The translations under genes and the position numbers were made by a program. DNA of 47,885 nucleotides from Rhodovibrionaceae bacterium (GTDB taxonomy: Bacteria; Pseudomonadota; Alphaproteobacteria; Kiloniellales; DSM-21159). Positions 16,882 to 23,437 of the stretch are shown in pieces. Numbering within the stretch: the stretch's first letter is position 1; each line of letters begins with the position of its first letter. The stretch is taken from NCBI GenBank assembly GCA_028279885.1, contig JANQMX010000087.1:1-47885 (forward strand), in the 5' to 3' direction. Below the pieces are notes generated by a model. It saw only the letters and a program-made list of their open reading frames with translations. It was not told where the DNA came from and made no database searches.

Positions 16882-17943
16882 ATGACGTTTCGGATCCTCG
16901 GCACGCCCCAGCGCTATGTCCAAGGGCCGGGCGCCATCGAGCGGCTCGGCACGGAAATCGAGATCGCCGGCGGTGGGCCGGTGGCCGTAATCGCCGACCC
17001 GGTGGCGCAAGGCCTGCTCGGCGAGACCGTTGCCGCGCAGGCGCCGCAGGCACGCATGCTGGCCTTTGGCGGCGAGTGCACCGCCGGTGAGATCGAAGCG
17101 CTCGCCGAGCGGGCCGGAGACGTGCGCCTTATTGTCGGTATCGGCGGCGGCAAGGCCATCGATACCGCCAAGGGTGTGGCCATCAAGCGGGACCTACCGG
17201 TTGGCATTGTGCCCACCATCGCATCGAACGACAGCCCGACGAGCCATATCGCGGTGATCTACACCCCCGATCATGCGGTGGAGGGCGTGTGGCACATGCG
17301 CGCCAACCCGTTCTTCGTCTTGGTCGACACGGCGGTGATCGCCGGCGCCCCGCGGCGCTTTCTTGCCGCCGGAATTGGCGACGCCATGTCGAAACCCTAT
17401 GAGCTTGCCGGCGCGCTCGCCGCTGGCGGCCTCAACTTCTTTGGTGGTGCGCCGACAGAGCTGACCCAAGCCATTGTCGAGCGCGCCAGCGAGATCCTTT
17501 TGCGCGACGGCCCGGCGGCGATGACAGCCACGACCCCCGATGAACCTTTCGAGCGGGTCGTCGAAGCAACGATCCTTTTGAGCGGCTTGGCCTTTGAGAG
17601 CGGCGGTCTGTCGATTGCCCACTCCATGGTGCGCGGTCTGTCGCGCATGCCCCAACTGTCCCATCTTCTGCATGGCGAGATGGTCGCTCTCGGCACACTG
17701 ACGCAGATCGCCGCCGGCCAGGGCGATGACGCCGAACTCGACCGGCTGACCGCCTTTTTCGACAGCCTTGGCCTGCCGACCGACTTTCGGCGCTTCGGAG
17801 TGACCGACGAGGCGGCGTTTCATGATATCGCCACTGCGACGCTGGCCGCGCCCTACGCCGGCAACTTCATCAAGCCCCTCGCCGCCGCCGATCTGGTGAA
17901 GAGCATGCACAGTCTGAACGCGCGCGCCAAAAGCCGGCCATAA
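16882..17943 (+). CDS. Iron/zinc-containing alcohol dehydrogenase, glycerol dehydrogenase (GldA)-like
   Basis: A 353-residue NAD-dependent dehydrogenase of normal GldA length. The NAD-binding part has VGIGGGKAIDTAKGVA (about residues 85-100) and TIASNDSPTSHIAVIY. The metal ligands expected in GldA are present: D167 (GIGDAMS), H247 (AHSMV) and H264 (LLHGEMVALG). It starts 4 bases after the second permease and ends the operon. It would oxidize glycerol or a longer polyol to the ketose that the FGGY kinase can phosphorylate. GldA itself makes dihydroxyacetone; the real substrate here is unproven. Confidence 0.88.
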   Translation: MTFRILGTPQRYVQGPGAIERLGTEIEIAGGGPVAVIADPVAQGLLGETVAAQAPQARMLAFGGECTAGEIEALAERAGDVRLIVGIGGGKAIDTAKGVAIKRDLPVGIVPTIASNDSPTSHIAVIYTPDHAVEGVWHMRANPFFVLVDTAVIAGAPRRFLAAGIGDAMSKPYELAGALAAGGLNFFGGAPTELTQAIVERASEILLRDGPAAMTATTPDEPFERVVEATILLSGLAFESGGLSIAHSMVRGLSRMPQLSHLLHGEMVALGTLTQIAAGQGDDAELDRLTAFFDSLGLPTDFRRFGVTDEAAFHDIATATLAAPYAGNFIKPLAAADLVKSMHSLNARAKSRP

Positions 17944-17950
17944 GCGCCAA

Positions 17951-17990
17951 GACGCGGCAAGACGCGGCAAGACGCGGCAAGACGCGGCAA
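17951..17990. repeat. 10-bp tandem repeat, four exact copies
   Basis: GACGCGGCAA is repeated four times without change directly after the gldA-like gene, followed by a diverged fifth unit GACTAGCGGC. It marks the left edge of the cysteine-rich protein island. No binding role is evident. Confidence 0.95.
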
Positions 17991-18022
17991 GACTAGCGGC
18001 ACTCTATCGATACATTTACTTT

Positions 18023-18334
18023 TTAGGTATACTTCTGTTTGTCTGAATTGCAATGGCACTGCATTTCCGAGTTGCTCGCTTGTGAATGTTCGCAAGTGAT
18101 CCAAACATTTGGTGTCTCGCAGGAAAAGGCAGAAATGCCCCCTGATTTACAGAAGTAATTGGCCGACCACTCGACATTCGGTGTGTTTACGTCCCAATGA
18201 TCGGTACATTCTTTGTCACTGCAGGTCCTGTTTAGGGGGTAGGTGTCGGCACGAGAACCAACGGACCCCGCCGTCAAAACAAGAACCGCCGCAGCGATGA
18301 AAAGGGCCGCTTGGATCGACGTTACCTTGGCCAT
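18023..18334 (-). CDS. Small exported cysteine-rich protein, family C (unknown function)
   Basis: A 103-residue protein not matching any family I recognise. A Sec signal peptide (hydrophobic core ALFIAAAVLVLTAG) should be cut after SRA at residue 29. The mature 74 residues hold seven cysteines (38, 43, 62, 72, 81, 93, 95). The order C-x4-C near the start and C-x8-C-x11-C-x-C at the end parallels the two plus-strand proteins at 20198 and 20680. GGAGG lies 6 bases before the ATG, a strong ribosome site. It is transcribed apart from the sugar operon, with which it converges. A disulfide-stabilized periplasmic or secreted protein is likely; the role is unknown. Confidence 0.75.
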   Translation of the reverse strand: MAKVTSIQAALFIAAAVLVLTAGSVGSRADTYPLNRTCSDKECTDHWDVNTPNVEWSANYFCKSGGISAFSCETPNVWITCEHSQASNSEMQCHCNSDKQKYT

Positions 18335-18575
18335 AAGAAACCTCCTCCGCTGGAATTGCGTCTATCTGGGTTCCTTTCAGGCGCGCATTGCCGCCCTATG
18401 TCGAGACCAGTTGCCGGTTACGCTGAGACGCTTGCGCACCCGTTTCAGCGCAGCGATATCCTTTTACGCCTTAAGATTGCTACGCAGGAAGAGCGAGCGC
18501 GGCATAGAACTCCATGCCACGCTCAGATAGCAATCTGCATACCCCGTTGATCGGATTTGAGCCCCGCGCTCGCGT
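18335..18575. other. Spacer between family C and first family A gene
   Basis: No gene is supported here. The region contains the conserved 3' hairpin of the family A transcript at 18495-18524 and the likely promoter of the family C gene. Confidence 0.5.
18495..18524 (-). terminator. Conserved 3' hairpin, copy 1
   Basis: Arms GAGCGCGGCAT (18495-18505) and ATGCCACGCTC (18514-18524) pair except for one C/A mismatch. The same stem occurs 3' of the paralogous gene at 19175-19204, where the mismatch is a C-G pair. It is probably a transcript-end or stability element of the minus-strand gene. Confidence 0.6.
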
Positions 18576-18950
18576 TTACTCCTTTTCCGGAGGCTTGCTG
18601 CAGTTGCTCACATGGACCTTAACGGTGTGGTCCTTCTTGGATCCGTTATTGCACTCGCAATGGTCGTCGGGGACGCCTTGATGGCAGGTTACATCGGAAA
18701 CCGGGCTCGTGCAGTGCCAGTAATAATTGCTCCCCGTGGCTTCGTAATACGCTTCTCCCTCCAAGCCGTAGCATTCTGGATAGATATCAGTCTTTCCATG
18801 CGGGACACCAACGTCGATCACACCGTTGAACGTGAAATTCACGTATTTCGATTGGGCCTGGGCCTGTCCGAACCCTCCGACATCGCCAAAGATCGGCTGA
18901 AGCAGAAGCGCTGCTGCGAGCGCCAACATAGAGGTAAGCCGCGTGCTCAT
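18576..18950 (-). CDS. Small exported cysteine-rich protein, family A copy 1 (unknown function)
   Basis: A 124-residue protein with a signal peptide (hydrophobic core SMLALAAALLLQPIFG, cut probably after AQA at residue 32). The mature part has six cysteines (60, 80, 89, 98, 100, 117) in the order C-x19-C-x8-C-x8-C-x-C-x16-C. ATG 18950 is chosen because AAGGG lies 8 bases upstream and the signal peptide starts there; a longer frame to 19082 runs into repeat-like sequence. The copy at 19259 is a close paralog, with the blocks TSPVSDVTC and CECNNGSKKDHTVKVH identical. No known domain is recognised; a disulfide-bonded periplasmic or secreted protein is likely. Confidence 0.78.
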   Translation of the reverse strand: MSTRLTSMLALAAALLLQPIFGDVGGFGQAQAQSKYVNFTFNGVIDVGVPHGKTDIYPECYGLEGEAYYEATGSNYYWHCTSPVSDVTCHQGVPDDHCECNNGSKKDHTVKVHVSNCSKPPEKE

Positions 18951-19051
18951 GTGTCTACCCTTCGTTTTAAGATGGTTCTTACGACGTATTAGTACATCAT
19001 AAGTCGTTTGAACGGCGCGGCCGGACGGCAGAAAAGAGCGTGAAAACCGTA

Positions 19052-19118
19052 ACCCATGTCTCCGGGCTAGAACGCTACCCATCTCTCCGGTTGGACGGGA
19101 GTGTCCGCGGAGCGGACA
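19052..19118. mobile_element. Possible insertion-sequence end remnant
   Basis: Two direct repeats, ACCCATGTCTCCGG (19052-19065) and ACCCATCTCTCCGG (19077-19090), are followed by the short stem TGTCCGC-GGA-GCGGACA (19102-19118). Repeats of this look occur at the ends of integrase-type insertion sequences in proteobacteria, but no transposase is present, so this is only a suggestion. Confidence 0.3.
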
Positions 19119-19149
19119 AGAGAAGACGTTTCCGCACTGAACCGGGCTG

Positions 19150-19169
19150 TCTTAGGTTGCAACCTAAGA
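19150..19169. promoter_or_regulatory. Perfect 20-bp palindrome
   Basis: TCTTAGGTTGCAACCTAAGA is fully self-complementary and lies between the two family A genes, just 5 bases before the copy-2 3' hairpin. It could be a regulator site (MarR-type sites often read TTAG...CTAA) or part of a transcript end. No copy was noticed elsewhere in the window. Confidence 0.55.
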
Positions 19170-19174
19170 ATGGC

Positions 19175-19204
19175 GAGCGCGGCGTAAAGTTCCATGCCGC
19201 GCTC
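19175..19204 (-). terminator. Conserved 3' hairpin, copy 2
   Basis: GAGCGCGGC (19175-19183) pairs perfectly with GCCGCGCTC (19196-19204). Compared with copy 1 at 18495, a mismatch is repaired to C-G and another pair becomes a wobble, which suggests selection on the stem. It lies downstream of the second family A gene. Confidence 0.6.
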
Positions 19205-19258
19205 AGATAGCAGTCGACATACCCTGTTGATCGGATTTGAGCCGCGCGCCCGCGCTTA

Positions 19259-19630
19259 TTATCCTGAAGGCTTTTCGCAACTGCTCATATGGACCTTAAC
19301 GGTATGGTCCTTTTTGGAGCCGTTGTTGCATTCGCAATGGGTGTCCGAGGGTTTGCCTGGATAGCAAGTGACATCGGAAACCGGGCTCGTGCATTTGAAG
19401 CTGAAGTTGTCCCCTGTGGCCTGGGTATAGGCATCTGCGTCCAAGCCGTAGCATTCCGGATAGACGTCAGTCTTATTAGGCGGGACTTGAATATCTTGCT
19501 CACCGTCGCCTTCGAAGTTCACGTATTTCGATTGGGCCTGGGCCTCTCCGAACCCTCCGACACCACCAAAGACCGGCTGAAGCAGAAGCGCTGCGGCCAG
19601 CACGAACATGGAAACAAACCGCGTGCTCAT
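19259..19630 (-). CDS. Small exported cysteine-rich protein, family A copy 2 (unknown function)
   Basis: A 123-residue paralog of the protein at 18576, in the same orientation. It has the same signal peptide pattern (SMFVLAAALLLQPVFG, cut after AQA) and the same cysteine order ending CEC-x16-C. Differences concentrate in the first mature 40 residues (EGDGEQDIQVPPNKTDVYPEC) and in the loop before CEC. ATG 19630 is used, with GGAAGG upstream; an ATG at 19684 would add 18 residues before the signal peptide. Leader and 3' hairpin are also alike, so a unit of roughly 0.5 kb was duplicated. Confidence 0.78.
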   Translation of the reverse strand: MSTRFVSMFVLAAALLLQPVFGGVGGFGEAQAQSKYVNFEGDGEQDIQVPPNKTDVYPECYGLDADAYTQATGDNFSFKCTSPVSDVTCYPGKPSDTHCECNNGSKKDHTVKVHMSSCEKPSG

Positions 19631-20197
19631 GTGCGTATCCTTCCTTTTCAGATGGTTATCACGAGGCAATAACACACCATACATTGTTTAAATGGCGCTG
19701 TCACGAAGATATATATTTGTCCACAGCATAGTGATATCGCCGAGCGATTCACCCGATCCAGCCGTTGCCGAGATTGGCAAAGCTGAGGACGCGGTTTTCG
19801 GCGCATTTCAGCCCCTGTGCCGCAGGGTGAGCGACAGAGAATCAGAAGGCCTGGTCGCCTCCATCTATCAAGCACAGGCGCCGCGACCCGTCCGCGCTTC
19901 TGTCGCCTCCTCGTCGTGAGACCGTCAGCGTGTGGGCAGGCCGTCCGCCGCGATCAGGCGGACGGAGACAGGGCTATGACCGAGGGTCGCGCTACGGGTC
20001 GGAGCAATGCGAGATGTCTCACATTGGAGGCAAGCCTGTCTTTGGATATATATATCAAGACTTGAATATTTTACAGTGTCGCGGCATCGTCGATGGACTC
20101 AAGATCGCTTTGGCTCGACGAGGTGCAACCGAGGGCCGTCAGGGGCCAAACGACGATCGCGGCGGTTCGTAGCGAAACGAAGTGACGGAGGGCAGCA
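19631..20197. other. Divergent intergenic region, AT-rich tracts
   Basis: About 570 bases with no supported gene, between minus-strand family A and plus-strand family B. It contains two AT tracts (ATATATAT near 19708 and the palindrome GATATATATATC at 20045-20056) and TCAAG-A-CTTGA (20055-20065) just before a possible -10 TATTTT (20067-20072). It likely holds both promoters. Confidence 0.5.
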
Positions 20198-20566
20198 ATG
20201 AGAGACCTGGTCACGATCTTGGTCGTGGGCGGCTGCTTGTCTTCGTTGGCCGGCGCGGCCTTTGCCGAGGCAACGAAACAATTGCACTGCAGCACAACGC
20301 ACTGCGCCTATACCGAACAGCTAAAAAAGGACGGGACCACGTCTTTTCAAGGCTATTGTGACGGAACGAACAACGTTACCGACGACAATTCGAGCATGAA
20401 GTGTCATCCCGTGAAGGGCATGACATGCACGGCGGCAAACTGGACCAATTGGAAAGGCCAAAAGGTCCCTTATTGGAGCTGCACCTGCACGAATTGGTCC
20501 GCGACGAAAAAACAAAACGCAACGATTGATGTTCACTGCCCCGCGCCGAGCCAAGGCCGGGAGTAA
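20198..20566 (+). CDS. Small exported cysteine-rich protein, family B copy 1 (unknown function)
   Basis: A 122-residue protein. The signal peptide (VTILVVGGCLSSLAGAAFA) is probably cut at residue 23. The mature part has eight cysteines at 31, 36, 54, 69, 77, 95, 97 and 114. CSTTHC starts the mature fold, and a CTC motif is followed 16 residues later by the last Cys. The ATG has GGAGG about 7 bases upstream. The paralog at 20680 matches in the blocks CSTT-x-C, CDGT-x-N, NSSM-x-CH, MTCT and W-x-CTCTN. An even number of cysteines and the export signal suggest four disulfides. No known family is recognised. Confidence 0.78.
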   Translation: MRDLVTILVVGGCLSSLAGAAFAEATKQLHCSTTHCAYTEQLKKDGTTSFQGYCDGTNNVTDDNSSMKCHPVKGMTCTAANWTNWKGQKVPYWSCTCTNWSATKKQNATIDVHCPAPSQGRE

Positions 20567-20679
20567 CGGCGGAAGAGCCCGCGCGGTCGTGCCGGGCCCG
20601 TCCTCCAGGCCGGGGCCGCGTTACGCGACTTTGGGTGGCGTTCGCCGCGACGAACAAGGCAAAGAAAATGGAGGTTGTC

Positions 20680-21036
20680 ATGAAAGGTTTGGGTAAGACT
20701 CTCATACTCGTCGGCGCCCTGTCGTTTTGGGGTGGCGCGGAGGTTGCCAAGGCGGCGGAAGAACTGAGCTGCAGTACAACGAGTTGCTCATTCAACGAAG
20801 AGATCGGACCGTCCGGGACCAAGACGTATCACGGACATTGTGACGGAACAGGCAACACCGAGGTCACCGATAAAAACTCAAGTATGACATGTCATGTCTC
20901 GAGCCACATGACCTGCACGTCCGCCTTCTGGGGCAAATATAAAGGCGACTTTTATTGGACCTGCACCTGTACCAATGACAGCTTGGTGAATGAGTCACAC
21001 CCGACCATCGATATGACCTGTCCGCCCCCGAGCTGA
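20680..21036 (+). CDS. Small exported cysteine-rich protein, family B copy 2 (unknown function)
   Basis: A 118-residue paralog of the protein at 20198, 113 bases downstream and in the same direction. The start ATG 20680 follows GGAGG (20670-20674); an earlier in-frame start near 20635 lacks such a site and would bury the signal peptide. The signal core LILVGALSFWGGAEVA is cut probably after AKA. Eight mature cysteines (31, 36, 54, 71, 79, 95, 97, 114) lie at nearly the same positions as in the first copy. Function is unknown. Confidence 0.78.
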   Translation: MKGLGKTLILVGALSFWGGAEVAKAAEELSCSTTSCSFNEEIGPSGTKTYHGHCDGTGNTEVTDKNSSMTCHVSSHMTCTSAFWGKYKGDFYWTCTCTNDSLVNESHPTIDMTCPPPS

Positions 21037-21291
21037 GTGCCAGGCCAAGGGCCCGGTTTGTCGTCTGGCCACACGCGGGAGGCGCGTGGATCGATCGCGC
21101 CGGGATCCCGCCCGCCACGCTGGAATCGCGACGCGGCTTGCGGCGGTCCGGCAACGTGATACGCTGCCTTGGGTTGATCATCGTCGCTATGAACAAGAAC
21201 AAGAAAACACAGGAAGCCGTGAGCGCGAGAAGCGGCCCCTGGTTGACCGACTCTCGACGAGAGCGGGTGGGGAGGACACGAGGTTCCGTAC
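21037..21291. other. Spacer before lipoprotein gene
   Basis: No gene is supported. It may hold a promoter or leader for the lipoprotein; no clear terminator was seen after the second family B gene. Confidence 0.4.
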
Positions 21292-22437
21292 ATGGCCGTC
21301 GCTAAGGCAATTGGCGTGGCCCTTCTTGGGCTGATGCTGGCCGGCTGCGAGAACTTGGTTGCCAGCAGTGGCGTCTACTACAATGTCGGCATCGCCAAGG
21401 CATCGAACAGTCTGCTCTTGGCCAATATCATTCGTTCCGCCAAGGGCTATCCCACCTACTACACGCTTGTCGGCGACTATTCCGGATCGAGGTCCACGTC
21501 GCTGTCGCCCAGTGTCGAACTTACGATACCGGTGCCGGCCCAGGGACAGTCGAAAGTCCTAGACTTCGCTTTGGGAGGAGATGTCAGCTCCGATCGAAAC
21601 GCCAACGTCTCCTCGCTCGAGACGGGGGACTTTACCCGGGCGATGCACACCCAGGTCCCGCCGGATCTGTTGTTGTTTCTGATCGACAGCCGCGACAGCG
21701 CGCATGTCCATCTTATATTGGCGCTGCTCGTCAAGTCGAACCGCCTGTTGCTCAAGGACTACGAGGCGATCGTTCAGAGCGCGCGCGACGCGTGTGAGCA
21801 GCGCTTCGAGACGCTTTCCAGCGCCGAAATGGGGATCTGCCGGAACTTCGAGGAACTGCGTAAGAACATTACATGCGACTTCGCCCGCGAACCCTCTGCC
21901 GGCGGCGATGTCATTGTGACGGTCAATAACCACCCGTCGAACAGATGTGCCTTCTCCCAATTCAGAATGCTCGCCGAGGCGGTCATGCTCAACAGCGGAC
22001 AGGTCTTTGTCGACGCGAAGGGCAATCTCAACGTCGAGTTCGGGCGGACCGCATCCGAACGGCGCAACCTCTTCGACGCCGAGGGAACCAGCATTACTCT
22101 GCGCTCGCCCAACGGCATCATCCAGTATCTCGGGGAGATCGTCCGGGAACAGTATAGGGAGGACAATGCCTGGACGCCCGCGTTGACCACGCGGGCCGGA
22201 CAGAGCGTTCCCATATTCCAGGTCGAGTCCGGTTTCGGCGCGTCCGCCAATATCACTGCGGTCGTGGACGGTGAGGAATACTGGATTCGCAACCAGAAGC
22301 TCGGGGAGCGAGAGGAAGATTTCAGCCATCGCGCCCTGACCATCCTGAAAGACTTCCAGGCGCTCAACACGAAACAGGAGCAGCTCCCAAGCAGTCCGGC
22401 GATTATCCTCGGCCCCGGGTCCAGTTTGACGCGCTAG
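21292..22437 (+). CDS. Putative lipoprotein of unknown function
   Basis: A 381-residue protein with a classic lipobox, LMLAGC, lipidated Cys19 and Glu at +2, which favours the outer membrane. No domain is recognised. The early mature region is Tyr- and Ser-rich (SSGVYYNVG, YPTYYTLVGDYSGSRS), the middle is helical and charged (SARDACEQRFETLSSAEMGICRNFEELRKN) and holds four Cys, and the C-terminal third looks mixed alpha/beta. It lies 255 bases downstream of the family B pair on the same strand and may be expressed with it. A role as a membrane partner or anchor for the small cysteine-rich proteins is only inferred from position. Confidence 0.75.
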   Translation: MAVAKAIGVALLGLMLAGCENLVASSGVYYNVGIAKASNSLLLANIIRSAKGYPTYYTLVGDYSGSRSTSLSPSVELTIPVPAQGQSKVLDFALGGDVSSDRNANVSSLETGDFTRAMHTQVPPDLLLFLIDSRDSAHVHLILALLVKSNRLLLKDYEAIVQSARDACEQRFETLSSAEMGICRNFEELRKNITCDFAREPSAGGDVIVTVNNHPSNRCAFSQFRMLAEAVMLNSGQVFVDAKGNLNVEFGRTASERRNLFDAEGTSITLRSPNGIIQYLGEIVREQYREDNAWTPALTTRAGQSVPIFQVESGFGASANITAVVDGEEYWIRNQKLGEREEDFSHRALTILKDFQALNTKQEQLPSSPAIILGPGSSLTR

Positions 22438-22508
22438 ATGTTTAGTCCCGGCATTTGGTGGAGCGGATTAAGCTTGAAGCGTTCTTGCTTTGAAGCCCAT
22501 TCCTTGCA

Positions 22509-22556
22509 GATGATCTCGCCGGGAAAGCGGTGGCGGCGATAGGAGATGTCATGCAT
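22509..22556 (-). pseudogene. N-terminal remnant of an IS6-family transposase
   Basis: On the minus strand bases 22556-22509 encode MHDISYRRHRFPGEII, which matches the conserved beginning of IS6/IS26-type transposases (ISYRRHRFPxEII). The frame continues with CKEWASKQERF, which does not fit the family, so homology breaks at about 22508. Only about 16 codons remain, with no inverted repeats recognised. It marks past insertion-sequence activity at the right edge of the cysteine-rich island. Confidence 0.65.
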
Positions 22557-22642
22557 CTCGACAATCTAGCATCCCGACTGAGGCATCGCTCGTAAACGTG
22601 ACAATGTCCTCAACGGCTTTCGCACGGGCGATGGGGCCTTCA

Positions 22643-23437
22643 TCAGTCTACACCGGCAATCAGATGAGCCGGCTCGAAGGGCATGTAGCTATGGGAATGA
22701 AGCAGGAAACGAGCCGGCTCGATCGAGAGAACGGAGTAGAAGCCAGGTTGGCTGAAGCGGCGGACCGCTTGGTCGGTGCCTCGGTGATGATGTTCGGTCA
22801 CGTAGTGGGTCGAGCCGAGGGTCGCAAAGGGGATGCCCTTCCAAAGCCCAGAACAGGGACGATGCGTGTGCCCGGAGAAGAGATGACGTACGTTCCTGTG
22901 CGCTGACAAAAGACCATAGAGCTCTTCAGCGTCTTCCAGCATGACCTCGTCGACCGACATGTCGATCGCGCAGGGGTGGTGATGCAGAAAGATGTAGGCA
23001 TCGTCCGCAGGTCTCTCTGTAAGGCGGCGATCGAGCCAGGCCAGTCGCTTACTGCATAGCCGCCCGGATACCCGGCCGGACTCCAAGCTATCGAGAATGA
23101 GAAGGCGCGCGCCCGGGATGTCGATCACAGACTGCAGGAAGCCGTTCGCGTCGACCGCGGCATCCGGGAACACCAAGCGAAAGGCGCTGCGATCGTCATG
23201 GTTGCCGAGGGCAAAGTGCAGCGGCACGGATAGCCGAGACAAGATCTCTCGCAGGCGCTCGTAGGACTCCGGTTTGCCGTCGTCGACGAGATCACCAAGC
23301 AAGAGGCACGCCCCGGCATCCCCATGTCGGGCATTGATGTCGCCTACCGCCCAAGCAAGCCGCGCACCGGTATCGAGCCCGTAGGACAAGCTGCCGGATG
23401 GCAGGACATGGCAGTCCGAGATGACGATGAGCTTCAT
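22643..23437 (-). CDS. Calcineurin-like metallophosphoesterase (CpdA/GpdQ type)
   Basis: A 264-residue cytoplasmic phosphoesterase of class III. All metal motifs are present: D8-x-H10 (ISDCHV), D49 (LGDLVDDG), the GNHD block at 78-81, HHHP at 152-155 and GHTH at 189-192. The family includes cyclic-AMP phosphodiesterase CpdA and glycerophosphodiesterase GpdQ. The ATG overlaps the dppC stop by 4 bases, so this is the last gene of the dipeptide-type ABC operon. That placement suggests it hydrolyses the imported solute, probably a phosphodiester, rather than a second messenger; this is inference. Confidence 0.88.
   Translation of the reverse strand: MKLIVISDCHVLPSGSLSYGLDTGARLAWAVGDINARHGDAGACLLLGDLVDDGKPESYERLREILSRLSVPLHFALGNHDDRSAFRLVFPDAAVDANGFLQSVIDIPGARLLILDSLESGRVSGRLCSKRLAWLDRRLTERPADDAYIFLHHHPCAIDMSVDEVMLEDAEELYGLLSAHRNVRHLFSGHTHRPCSGLWKGIPFATLGSTHYVTEHHHRGTDQAVRRFSQPGFYSVLSIEPARFLLHSHSYMPFEPAHLIAGVD

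Noticed and set aside
17951-17990. Possible CRISPR-like array
   Set aside because: Units are 10 bases with no spacers and no cas genes nearby; it is a simple tandem repeat.
18612-18992. Plus-strand frame over the first family A gene (and its counterpart at 19289-19672)
   Set aside because: Hydrophobic-looking stretches arise from the reverse strand of the signal peptide. The paralogous minus-strand genes have ribosome sites and conserved cysteines, so these frames are shadows.
20564-20636. GC-rich weak stem after the first family B gene (GTAACG with CGTTAC)
   Set aside because: Arms are only six bases and far apart; not strong enough to call a terminator.
22598-22906. 102-codon plus-strand frame
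   Set aside because: Antisense to the end of the metallophosphoesterase gene; no motif.
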